Positions 48,199-59,376 of a stretch of 64,000 nucleotides of DNA are shown piece by piece. The DNA is from Lycium barbarum (Eukaryota; Streptophyta; Magnoliopsida; Solanales; Solanaceae). The first letter of the stretch is position 1. Every line of letters starts with the position of its first letter. Location of the stretch: NCBI RefSeq assembly GCF_019175385.1, contig NC_083344.1, positions 27,654,231 through 27,718,230 of the forward strand, in the 5' to 3' direction. A program made the position numbers and the translations under genes. Under the pieces are notes generated by a model. The model searched no databases and was not told where the DNA came from. It saw nothing but the letters and a program-made list of their open reading frames with translations.

Positions 48199-51192
48199 TG
48201 TCACGACCCAACCCCGTGGGCCGCGACTGGCACCCTAGCTGGGTACCCGTACATACCTACCTGACCGAATTTCGTATCGTACAGATTTTTTTTTTTAAAA
48301 CAGATGTTACAGAAGTAGGCCGATACAGATACGGCACGCGCGCAAACATATATATATACCTGAACATGCAGACATTTACAGATAAGCCGATAAGGCTAAC
48401 ATACAGACGAAACCCGTAACCCACACATCTATCTACAGGCCTCTACAGACATACAGAATCATATGACGGGACAGGGCCCCGCCGTACCCAGAACTTCCAT
48501 ACATACAGAACATGCGGAAACAGAAGATATATATACCAAAGTACATGCTCCGAATCAAAAGGAGCTCTTCAAGATAGCAGAACCTGTGCCCTAGACTGGC
48601 GGCGTGTCACCTAGTGCGCCTGTACCTGCGGGCATGTAACGCAGCCCCCGAAGAACCGGGGGTCAGTACAAAAATGTACCGAGTATGTAAAGCAGAAATA
48701 TATCAAACGTAATCATGATCTGGACCGGAAGCGCATAAATATACTAGACAGGCTCATAAGCCGGACAGACAGAGTCATAGTCCCGACAGACGGACATAAT
48801 CATGGTCCAGACAGACAGAATCAGAATCCATACGGACATACAGAATCGGAATCCATACGGACATACAGAATCAGAATCCATACGGACATACAGACATAGT
48901 CGTAGTTCAGACGGACAGACAGAAGTATACCTGACAGAATTATGCATGCAGAGTAGTGCAGAATCATACTGAATCATACAGAATCATACAGAGGCATGTG
49001 CTTATATACATACTGATGGCACATGCATACAGACATACAGATCCCGGCCCTGTCTGGGGGCGCGGTAAACAGAACCCGGCCCTCTTAGTACGGGACGCGG
49101 TGGACAGACAGAATCAGATCAGATCATATGCCATCCTGGCCGCCATCCCGATACACAGATCATAGTATCATACAAACATACAGATCCCGACCCATACGCT
49201 GAGGGACGCGGTGAACAATGCAGAGAAATATGCACGATAACAGAACCTGGCCCGGGACGCAGTGAAGGAATGCATTGAGACAGCCACGAATAGATCCATG
49301 GGAAACCACATACATACCGACTCACATACAGACTCAATCAGACTAAAGGGTGCCAAACGGCGAGCCAAAATCAGAGTATACGGATAGTATGCATAGTACG
49401 CGCCTATATCCTACTTGGGAAGGCACGACAGATTATTATCAGAATCGGATTCTCAGATGTTCAGAAGTTATTTTATAAGAATTTCATAAAAATAGTTGTA
49501 TCATAATCAAAATAATTGTTCAGATGGTTTCTGAGAAAATCGGACAAAACGGAAGTATTTAAAGTATTACAGAAGATATCGGGCCTTGCGGGCCCGCCTT
49601 GGACCAACTCGAGGCAACATATGTAAATTATCGCTAATATACCTTATGAGGTCATCCATAATCGTTTGGAAGTGTTCCGACTCCGTTTAGGGAAGTTTTG
49701 TACAAAAATTCACTTTAAAGGCAATTTGTAAGAAAATAACTTCAGTTGAATTGAAGGAATTGGAGCGGTTTTCCGTCTCGAATTCCGGGGATCGGAGACG
49801 TACTTAAGGCTCGCGGCCGAGCCTATCACATCCAGAACATGCCTAGGAACAAAGGGAAGTGCTTCACATACCTCGATAGCGCCTTACGCTCGCTTGGCGT
49901 CGATCCCAATCTCGTCCAAAATCTAGAAATGGTCAAGTTTACCATTTGTTAGTTTCAAACTTTTCAGTAATCCAACTTAACACATGTTTGCCAACCGAAA
50001 TTTCGGCAGCATTTCCTCTGTATATAAGACATCCCCGAGACTTAGCTCGGCTCAATTCACTACACAACAACCCAGAACAACAGCAAAAACAACAACATAC
50101 ATTAAAACACACACTATGGCATCACTAGCCATCGTTTCGGCATAACGACACATCTTTCGTTTCAAACTTACATTTCCAAACCAAACTTGTTATTTTGATA
50201 TTCATCACCCACCAAATTCATTACAACATACATCGGAAGCATCCATACAATTTTCACCCAATATTCATAAGGTATGCGAACATTCAAACTTTCCATTAAG
50301 CCACAACTTTTCCAATTTTTCCTAACCTTAACATACAAGTTCATTATACATTTCCATCTTCCAAATTCATCCACAATAATCATAATTTTCCTCTTGATAC
50401 TTTCATTTCCATTTTTACATAAACCATAACAAAGTTGTATGTTTTCCTACAACAACTTAATAACCATTAAGTTCCTTCACTCTCCTCACATAATCCATGA
50501 TTAAAACAACCAAAATATTAATTCAAATCAGTCCATCAATTTCAATTAAAACAGCCCCTCACCCATAAATTTCAACAAAACAACAAACGAGTTTATAATG
50601 TTGTTTTCTCCGTTCTAATTCGTTAAAAACTCTAAATAAACACTTTAATAACATAAAAGGAATTTTATAAATACCTTATCAGAAGATCCACCACGAAAAT
50701 TTCATCCCCCAAGACTAATATTTATCTCAAATTGAAGGCAACGCAACGTACAACGTTTTTCTCTTCATGAGCTTCGGGATTCGGAGCTCAGATTTTGATC
50801 AAAATGACCTTCTTAGCCTTGAAGTTTTCTCTCTCTCTCTCTAATGGAATTTTCTGGATCTTTTCTGATCTGAAATGTGGAGGAGGAGGCTGAAAACTCC
50901 CTTAAATAATAAGGAAATGGGGCTGACCCGGATTGGAATCGGGTTGGGCCCATTTCACTGCCCAGCTTGACCTTTCCGCCTTAAAATGTCCATATCTCCT
51001 TGTACCGACGTCGCCTGGGAGCCCACGACCTACCGTGGGAAAGATATTTCAATTATCTACAACTTTTATCTCTGTGTTTAACTTTACATATACGATTCAT
51101 ATAACTTTTCACATGTCCCAAAAAAAATATTGATGTGTGGGCCCCACCTCAGCTTACAAATAATTCGACGTTCGAAAATGCAGGATATAACA
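48199..51192 (-). repeat. Tandem array LTR 3 (5' LTR), with internal deletion
   Basis: 2994 bp. Relative to LTRs 1 and 2 it lacks about 132 bp (equivalent of 40279-40410) at 51075, between TATCTCTG and TGTTTAAC. Otherwise the same. Hairpin 48645-48662, palindrome 49995-50006. Followed by the second ATTCA. Confidence 0.9.
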
Positions 51193-51197
51193 ATTCA

Positions 51198-52198
51198 GGC
51201 CTTTCCTAGACCTATTCGTGATCGTGTTCAACGATGATATTCTAGTATACTCACAGTCAGAAGCAGAGCATGTAGATTATCTATGTACTGTCCTTGGAAT
51301 TCTTCGAACTCGTGAGCTATATGCTAAATTTTCAAAATGTGACTTCTGGTTGAATTCGGTAACTTTTCTGGCCATATTATATCAGCTGATGGTATTCACG
51401 TAGATACTCAAAAGATTGAGGCTATGAAGACTTGGCCAAGTCCTACAACACCTATAGAGGTCCGTAGCTTTTTGGGATTAGCAAGCTATTATAGAAGATT
51501 TGTGGAAGGGTTTTCTTCCATTGACAAAGCTAACTCAAAAATCATCAAAATTTCAGTGGACCGATGCTTATGAGCGCAACTTCCAGGAATTGAAAGATAG
51601 ACTGACTTCAGCCCCAGTTCTAACGCTTACTGAAGGATCAGAAGGTTATGTTGTTTATGTGATGCCACTGGTATCAGATTGGGCTATGTGTTGTTGCAGC
51701 ACGGTAAAGTCATTGCTTATGCTTCCAGGCAGTTGAGGAAATATGAGAAGAATCATCTGACGCATGATCTTGAACTAGCTGCGGTTATTCATGCACTAAA
51801 GATATGGAGACATTATTTGTATGGTGTTCACGTTGATATCTATATAAATCACAAGTCTTCAGTACATTTTCAAGCAAAAGGAATTGAATCTGTGGCAAAG
51901 GCGATGGTTAGAACTACTGAAAGACTATGATATGAGTATTCTATACCATCCCAGAAAGGCGAATGTGGTGGCTGATGCTCTTAGCCGTAAATCCATGGGT
52001 AGCCTATGTGATATCCAGCCGGAAAAGAAAGAATTAGTCCATGAGCTCCACCAGCTAGCTAGCCTAGGAGTTCGCTTAATGGACTCGGGCACAGGAGTCA
52101 CCGTCCATAACCCAGCTGTCTCATCTCTAGATATGGATGTGAAAAAGTGCCAATGTGAAGACCCCAAGCTGAAACACTACAGAGATACACTTGCTTAG
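51198..52198 (+). pseudogene. pol: F2 reverse transcriptase end and RNase H
   Basis: Continues F2 after the array: [19 protein letters not shown] (Asn in place of Ile in the FIDD motif, Asp pair kept), [15 protein letters not shown], then a frameshift at about 51370. Thumb sequence with a further small deletion follows near 51510. RNase H is spread over three frames: [46 protein letters not shown] (active-site Asp now Asn), [18 protein letters not shown] and [12 protein letters not shown] stop at 52196 ends the connection domain. Non-functional. Confidence 0.85.
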
Positions 52199-53130
52199 AA
52201 GGAAAAGTCACCATTTGAGATTTTCGCAGATGGGGTTCTCATGTACCGAGGCAGATTTTTTGTCCCGGATGTTGTAGGACTACGTCATCAGATCTTGGAA
52301 GAAGCTCATTATTCCCATTATTCTATTCATCCAGGGGCAACCAAAATGTACCATGATCTCAAGTCAATGTATTGGTGGGATGGAATGAAAAAGGATATAG
52401 CAAAATTTGTAGCGCAGTGTCCCAATTGCCAACAAGTGAAGATTGAACATCAGAAGACAGTAGGATTATTGCTAGCTATGGAAATTCCAACTTGGAAATG
52501 GGAAGTAATTAACATGGATTTCATTGTAGGTTTTCCTCATTCTAGGCGCAAATATGACTCCATATGGGTAATTATTGATAGACTCACGAAATCGGCTCAT
52601 GTTCTACCAGTCAGAACTACCTATGCAGCAGAAGATTATGCAAAGCTATACCTTAAAGAAGTAGTACGGCTTCATGGTGTCCCTGCGTCTATTATTACTG
52701 ACATAGGAGCACAATTTACAGCGAAATTCTGAAAGCCCTTTCAAGAAGTTTTGGGTACTCAAGTAAGGCTCAACACAGCATTTCACCCTCAGACAGATGG
52801 ACAAGCTGAACGCACCATTCAGACCTTTGAAGATATGTTGCGGGCATGTGTGCTAAATTTCGGAGGTAGTTGGGGTGACCATTTACCTCTTATTGAGTTT
52901 GCATACAACAACAGCTATCATTCCAGTATTCAGATGGCCCCGTATGAAGCTCTATATTGAAGGAAGTGTAGATCGCCAATTGGGTGGTTTGAAGTAGGAG
53001 AGGTACAACTAATAGGTCCGGAGTTGATTCAACAAGCGGTGGAAAAGATCAAGGTTAGCCGAGATCGATTGTTGACAGAAATCTTATGCGGACAACTGTC
53101 AACGAGACTTAAAATTCCAAGTTAATGATT
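52199..53130 (+). pseudogene. pol: F2 integrase, truncated
   Basis: The zinc finger is complete (HYSHYSIHPGATKMYHDL ... CPNCQQVK). The catalytic core has VINMDFIVGFPHSRRKYDS, ITDIGAQF (Asp kept; the usual Arg after it is Ile) and GQAERTIQTFEDML. A stop at 52730 and another at 52958 split it. The C-terminal part reaches GWFEVGEVQLIGPELIQQ and a frame-shifted SYADNCQRDLKFQVNDCV near 53110, then stops matching. No chromodomain remains. The DDE triad itself is intact. Confidence 0.85.
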
Positions 53131-53269
53131 GTGTAAAACATGATAGGAATACAAGTGACTCTAAAGATTATACTGAATCTGAAGGAAGACTTTCTGAAGA
53201 TATGTTGTGGAACACGAATCAAAGATTCATCCCTAACTCTAAGAGTGGAGTCATTATGGATTAACGTTA
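53131..53269. other. Unexplained junction sequence
   Basis: About 140 bp between the last recognisable F2 integrase and the start of G LTR sequence, with no similarity seen. Confidence 0.3.
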
Positions 53270-54064
53270 CGTGTACGTTTGGTTCACAAGGGACATCCCA
53301 AGAAAATAAAATGATTAGCCTTACATACCTTGCTGCTCACTTAACTACTCCAAATCTATCTCTCGAGCTCGCAAGTCTACCTTTAAGAGGGTTCACACAG
53401 TAATTAGGCTAGGGATATACTAATAATCCAATTTAAATTTGTTTCTTGAGTTAACGGAATTCGGGCAACATTTCCCCTATAATCTTAACTACCATCTAGT
53501 TTTGAATCAAGCCCAAACATCAACAACGACATCAATAACAACATAATCAAGAACGACAAGTCAAAACATAAGCAAATCCATCCCAAACTCCCTTTCAAAT
53601 TCCATTCATAGTCAACAACTACAACACAATACTTAATGACTTTCCCCACCATAATTTCCTTCACCTTTATGACTTACTAACCTCCAAATAAACTCAATTT
53701 AAGTAGTAAAAGGAAGAGCATACCTTATACTTGAAGAACTTCAACTCACAAAATCTTGTTTTTAAACCAAATCCACCACAACTTCAACTAAAAGCAAGGA
53801 CCATCATCTTCCATGAACTAGCTTAGGGTTTTAAAGCTTGATTTCCACTTGAATTAGCTTAGGAGGTTTATGAATGGGTAGAGATGGTAGAGACAGCTTG
53901 AAGAATCTAGAAAAATCTGATTTCTGAGTGAAAATAATGACCTAAGGTCGTGTCCCTTTTAATTTATAAAAGATGGAAATTTTCCACCGCTTGCAATTTG
54001 ACGGCAAGCTCGATGGTATCGTTGTTATTCGATGGTCCGTCCTGTTGCAACGTCGTTGTGCAGC

Positions 54065-57000
54065 TGTCACGACCGATCCCCGTGGGCCGTGACTAGTGCC
54101 CGAGCTGGGCACCCCCTACGCGCTCATTTACCAGATTCAACATACAAATGACCTGTACATAAATAATTACCAGACGTGGCTCCACACGGGTGCCTACAAC
54201 CATATCTACTGCATAGAAGCCGGCTGGGCTTTCAGACCATACATAACGTACCAAAACATACATACATGCAACCGGTAAGGCTGCCACGGCGGATGAGCCG
54301 CCCAAACACAATTCACACAACACGTCCAGACAAAATTGTACATTACCCACGTCTATGTCTACAGACCTCTAGTACGGAACAACGGAATCAGATGGCGGGA
54401 CAGGGCCCCGCCGTACCCTGAATAAACATAAACATATACATCAGAAGAGTATGTACCCAAAACGTCGGCTCCGGAACAAAGGGAGCACTCCGAACAGCAA
54501 AAGGGAAATCCTATGCCGGTGGGTCACCAAACGTGAATCTGTACCTGCGGGCATGAAACGTAGCCCCCCCGAAGGAAGGGGGTTAGTACGGAATATGTAC
54601 TGAGTATGTAAAGCATATAACACAGAAAGCGAAGTCACAACCGAAGTACGCTATATAGAAAGTGAGCACAATAACCATAATACTAAAGAGTTGCAGCCGG
54701 CGTACAAAACAGGCACAAGAAGTTCCGGAAGATCAATACAGCAATCAGAATGCCAAAATGCTTGCTTTCTTTTGGAAAACATTTTTGTTTTATACACACA
54801 GAAAATCAAACACAAAATTTCCGCGGCCAGAAGCCCAGCGGTCACTATCACAAATTCGACATACCGCAGTCGAGGGTCCAGCGGTCTAGATCGGGCAAAC
54901 CGCGGTCAAGGATCCAGCGGTCAATATCACAAATGCGGCATACCGCGGTCAAGGGTCCAGCGGTTGATGCCACACATCCGGCTTACCGCGGTCAAGGGTC
55001 CAGCGGTCAATGTCGGACACACCGCAGTCGAGGGTCCAGCGGCCAATACCACACACACGCATGCCAGATTCATGCATCACACAAGATTCACGTATGCCAA
55101 AATCGTATATCAGGAAAATACAGAAGATAAGTAGTTTATCCAAAATATCAAGGTAAGATGTCCGAAAACGTTCTAGATGTCAAAAATATTTTATAAGGCT
55201 TATAAAGGTGGTCATAGCACCTATCATATAGTAAACAACATAATAACCAGGAGCTACCTGTGAGCTCCGGACAAAAGTGCATTGACTAAAGCCATACAGA
55301 GTATATCAGGGTTTCTGTCTCCACAGTTGTTTTAATGAACCTTCAATCACACTCAGAACAGTTAAAATGACTCCCGTTTAGTAGTCGGAACAAGAACCAT
55401 AAGTTCCCTGGACTTAGCATACAAAAACGAGACAAACAGGACCATAGAAGAGAAGTCGGGGATAGCGGGCCAACCTCGGGTCAAGTCGAGGTGGCGGGCA
55501 AAACAATCACGAACAATAGACTCTACGGAGTCATCCATGAAAGTTTCAGAGCAATCGGATTACATTTGTGAAAGTTACGGATGCCTAACCATTTTTCCAA
55601 CAAAATGCGCCTTTTGGAGTTCAATTGCGTTGAATGAATAGTATCAAAAATCAATCTCGGGTTTCTATGAGTAGAATTGTCCCCGAGGCTCAAATCTCAA
55701 CCTAGTATACCTAGGACATGCCAAAAGAAGGAAGGGATAAGCTTTACATACCTTTTTCGCCCCGTATACGTCTCCAAAATCAAGCCTCAAGTTCGCCAAA
55801 ATCTACAATTTGGTCACATTTACCAATTGTGAGTTGCGAGCTTTTAGGAAATCACTTAAGTCTATATTTGTCTACCGAAATTTCGGCAGCATCTCCCCTA
55901 TACCTATAGCATCCCCGAGACTTAGCTCGGCTCAATATATCAACAACAACAACAACCCATCCAACAATATAAACAACTATCACAAATCGCACTATAATGC
56001 AAAGATTCCTCTTTTCTTCATAAAGCAAAACTTTCATTTCAACTTCACAATACCACGCTGATATCCACGGTTTCCATATCCATTAACTAATTAAGGATTA
56101 TTTAAATACATTTCAATGACGTTTCAAGCAACACTTAAGGATTCAAACAATTCGCCAATTCCATACTCTATCCGATACTTCAACAAATGCGACAAAACAA
56201 TAAAGTCGCGTCGTCTTCTTCCAAATTCATTAACAACAACATCATTTCCCACTTTAAACCTTTACTTGCATGATTACATAAAACAATTGTAAAACACATA
56301 ATTTTCCATAACAACATACATGCCATTTCAACGCCGTCCTAAGTCATTAAACCTTAATTTACGTCACAAATGCCACAACGACATAACTAACGGACTAAAT
56401 AGAATTCAATTCACCTTCCCTTGCCTATACCATGGCTCACGGCCAAAACTTCATCACACACATACACGGCTACATCTATATATATTTACAATTTCATGCT
56501 TTCATTCCTTTCTACACGTCACAACACATATAAAAGCTTCCATAACATAATAAGAACATAGAATCCTTACCTTTTCTTCCAACTTTCACTTGCCACTAAC
56601 GTTGCCTTCTTCGCCAACTAATTACACCACGTTGTAGAGCATCTTGCACTTGTTAAGAATTCAAGAGGAACAAGATTTTTGAATCAAGATTGGAAGCTAG
56701 AGAATTTGTTTTTCTTTTCTTTTCTTTCTCTCTTTCTCTAGGCCGAATGCCCCTTTTTTTTTTCTTTCTTGTTCTTGGTTTTGTTTTTCTTGAATCTTCT
56801 AAGGATAGGCTTCACATATATAATGTTAATCCTTATCCAATTAATTGTCACATGGAGAATTTCCCATTGGCTTGGGCCTAAGCCATCATGGCCGGCCACC
56901 CCTTAACATTTGGGCCCAAAATTGTTTTCATTTTGTTGAGCTCAATCATTAAAAATCTCGTTTTGTAATTTCCGAAACTAATTTCCGAAATCTCAATTTT

Positions 57001-57149
57001 GCGCTTTGCCTTCTTCAACACCTCCACAATAATATTTCTCATAGACAACACACACACATATATTAATTCAAGCCAACATATAACCTTATTCCTTACAAAT
57101 CAAGATTATTTTGAATTTTCCCGAACATGCGAGAGTACGGGATATAACA
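54065..57149 (-). repeat. Left LTR of the inverted-end unit
   Basis: 3085 bp from TGTCACGACCGATCC to GGGATATAACA. It has a poly-C/G hairpin near 54563-54582, a 36/43-bp minisatellite, CCGAAATTTCGG at 55875-55886 and a CTTTACATACC motif (55742). It resembles the E1 LTR from about 55440 on. Followed by polypurine tract 57150-57163. Confidence 0.85.
54839..55041. repeat. 36/43-bp minisatellite
   Basis: Five units, each ending GGTCAAGGGTCCAGCGG or a close variant, in lengths of 43 and 36 bp. The unit contains inverted CCGC/GCGG pairs. Two overlapping frames here are artefacts. Confidence 0.82.
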
Positions 57150-57539
57150 TCCTCCCCCCCTTTAGAACATTCGTCCTCGAATGTTAGACTGACCTTGTGG
57201 GGTCTCTTGATATACCCGAGGAGGTTCCCGTCTTTCCTTTGAGGAGTTCCAAAAGTTGCAACTGTTATCTCTTTTTCTTCCGTCCACTTACTTTTCTCTT
57301 CTTCCTTAATATCGTCGTACCAGAAGCTTCTACCCTTACTGTGGCGAGGTCAGTATCCGTTTACTTCAGAACATTTCCATATCACACCTTTTACTTGTCT
57401 CCCGAATTTTGTTTAGCTAACATCTCTCACATATCGTAACACTGGCCGCTGGGGCCCACTACAGATCGGTACAGTCATGAACGACACATCATATACCTAT
57501 CTATGCATTTACTGCCATGTTGCCCACCAAAACATTTCC
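57150..57539 (-). other. PPT-side internal piece of the inverted-end unit
   Basis: Polypurine tract (minus strand AAAGGGGGGGAGGA), the AACATTCGAGGACGAATGTT block, then about 350 bp of pyrimidine-rich non-coding sequence resembling 40545-40700. The orientation flips somewhere between about 57480 and 57540. Confidence 0.65.
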
Positions 57540-58015
57540 GAACATCTACTCAAACTTATTCTTATTACGGATCTGTTCGGTACATCTCTGTATGTCTGAT
57601 TCTGATAACGAATCTGTCTGATACATCTCTGTACGTCTGACTCTAATCTCGGATCTGTCTGATACCCTCCCATACATCTGACTTTGACTACGAATCCGTC
57701 CGCCATAGTTTAGTACGTCTGCCTCCGATTTCGAATCGGTCCGATACGCTTCTACGCGTCCGATCCCAGTTATGAACCTGATTGGTATGATATGGGGATA
57801 TGATAATGTGGTAAGGGACCGAGGGTGTAACAAGAAGTGATATTGATTATGATGTTTGAAAAGCTTTGAAGGAAAGGAAGAAGGGACACAATGTCTGTGA
57901 AGGAGCGAAAAGCATTCATCTGTCACTGGAATATAATTCTTGGCCCAGTGAATGTGTGGAATAGCTAGTGCCCTTACAGGAGCCGCGCAGACCGAGGCGG
58001 ACTAAATGGACGAAA
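57540..58015 (+). other. Inverted internal piece with 41-bp minisatellite
   Basis: 57540-57790 holds about six 41-bp units of the type CATCTCTGTACGTCTGA, the reverse complement of the tandem-array minisatellite. 57950-58010 (AGTGCCCTTACAGGAG...GGCGGACTAAATGG) matches 41650-41700 in reverse complement. The intervening segment includes GAGGGTGTAACA (57824). Confidence 0.68.
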
Positions 58016-59086
58016 TTGGAATCGAAGCCAAGCGAGCGTAAGACGCAATCGAGGTATGTAAAGCCTTCCCCTTTATTCTTAGGCATGTTCTGAATATGAT
58101 AGGCTCGGCCGCGAGCCTTAAGTACGACTTCGTTCCTCAGAATTCGAGATTAAAATCCGCTCCAATTCCTTCAGTAAGATTGAAACCATTTCCTTATAAA
58201 ATGTCTTTAAAGTGAACTTCTGTATGAAACTTTTCTAAACGGAGTCGGAATACTTCCAAATAATTATGGATGACCTCATAAGGTCTATTAATAGTAATTT
58301 ACGTATGTCGCCTCGAGTTGGTCCGAGGTGGGCCCACGGAGCCCCAATACCTCTTGTATGACCTAAATTGCCTTATTCCTGTCCGTTTTTCAAAAGTAAC
58401 ATCTGGACTATTATTCTAATCATGATATGACTATTTTTATATAAATCCTACGAAATGGTTCTGATATCTGGAAATCTGATTTCGGCGATAATCTGTCGTG
58501 CCTTCCCAAGTAGGATATAGGCGCGTATTATGAACACTATCCGAATACTCTGATTTGACTCGCCATACGGCCTACCTCAATTTGATTGGGTCTGTATAAT
58601 GATCTGTATCTATATGGTTTCTCCTTAATCAGTTCGGGCATGTACTATGATTCCTTTCACCGGATCCCGGGCCGGTTTATATCGTGCGGATGGGCCGCCG
58701 AGTCCCTTGTCGGGGGCCGGGTCCCATGTATGAATTCCGAAGTATGATGTGTCCGGTTCCGAGGTACTATGGTATATGTCGTTCCCGGTTACCGTGTATA
58801 TGCTACGAAGTATGATGTGTCCGGTTTCCCGGCGTGTGATCTGTCCCCGGGGTTACCGTGGTTATGATATGATGTGTTATGTGATGGAGATGTTCGAAGA
58901 TATGAAATCTTCTGAAATGTGATATGTTGTGGCGCCAAAGGCAGGAGTGGCGACCACGTTCTTGTGCCCTATTATGATTCTGTCTGTCTGATTGGAAGGT
59001 CATTTGTATGTTGAATCTGGTAAATGAGCGCGTAGGGGGTGCCCAGCTCGGGCACTAGTCACGGCCCACGGGGATCGGTCGTGACA
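58016..59086 (+). repeat. Right arm: forward LTR fragment ending the inverted-end unit
   Basis: Begins at the CGAGCGTAAGACGC...CGAGGTATGTAAAGC LTR motif (58030-58055) and runs through LTR-like sequence (GGCCGGGTCCC, TGTTGTGGCGCC...GGCGACCACGTT) to ATCGGTCGTGACA at 59086. The 5' half and the double-hairpin block are missing. Confidence 0.72.
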
Positions 59087-59376
59087 GCAGCCTTGGTCAG
59101 AGGCTTAGGTGGCTTGATAGTGGTGACTCGACGGTCCATCGTTCTACTCGATGGTCCGTCCTTCTACCCATCAGGTTGCACAGCCCTCAAACTTTATTCA
59201 ATTCGATTCGTTTAACCTTTAATCCTTTCGTAACTTATAAGTCATGAGCTTAATTCTTTGTATAAATAAAATATCCTAATCGAGATCATCATAAATTCGG
59301 AGATAACTCTTAGTACTCGAGAGCAATGCGACTAGTACACCAAGAATTTTAACGTAACGAAAATGAGAGGTGTACG

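Larger units (their letters stand above)
37406..51192 (-). mobile_element. Tandem non-autonomous LTR array: LTR-int-LTR-int-LTR
   Basis: 13,787 bp flanked once by ATTCA (37401-37405 and 51193-51197). Minus-strand LTR copies at 37406-40530, 42800-45928 and 48199-51192 are separated by two internal regions of 2269 and 2270 bp. Each internal region has a polypurine tract on one side and a primer site on the other. The period is about 5.4 kb and the copies differ only at scattered bases. No gag or pol is present, so it is a LARD-like non-autonomous element enlarged by unequal LTR recombination after a single insertion. Confidence 0.92.
54065..59086. mobile_element. Inserted unit with inverted LTR termini, TSD GCAGC
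   Basis: GCAGC occurs at 54060-54064 and 59087-59091. The first 89 bp (54065-54153) are the exact reverse complement of the last 89 (58998-59086), and both are LTR U5 ends (TGTCACGACC... outward). From the left: a whole minus-strand LTR (54065-57149), polypurine tract, a short internal piece, then from about 57540 internal and LTR sequence in plus orientation up to the end. No coding sequence. Confidence 0.85.
53270..59376 (-). repeat. Element G LTR (minus), interrupted by the inverted-end unit
   Basis: Left piece 53270-54064 starts at a TTAGCCTTACATACC motif (no LTR end, so truncated). The right piece 59092-59376 ends before CCCCCCTTAG, the minus-strand polypurine tract. Between them sits the 54065-59086 unit with duplicated GCAGC. 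Both pieces have CGATGGTCCGTCC-type short palindromes flanking the insertion (53999-54060 and 59125-59170). It is the 3' LTR of element G. Confidence 0.72.

Noticed and set aside
54691..55134. Two overlapping frames of 126 and 147 codons
   Set aside because: They overlap in different frames across a 36/43-bp minisatellite within an LTR, a usual repeat artefact.
54065..59086. DNA transposon or foldback element with 89-bp terminal inverted repeats
   Set aside because: The termini are LTR U5 ends of the gypsy families seen elsewhere, a polypurine tract lies inside, and the duplication is 5 bp; no transposase.
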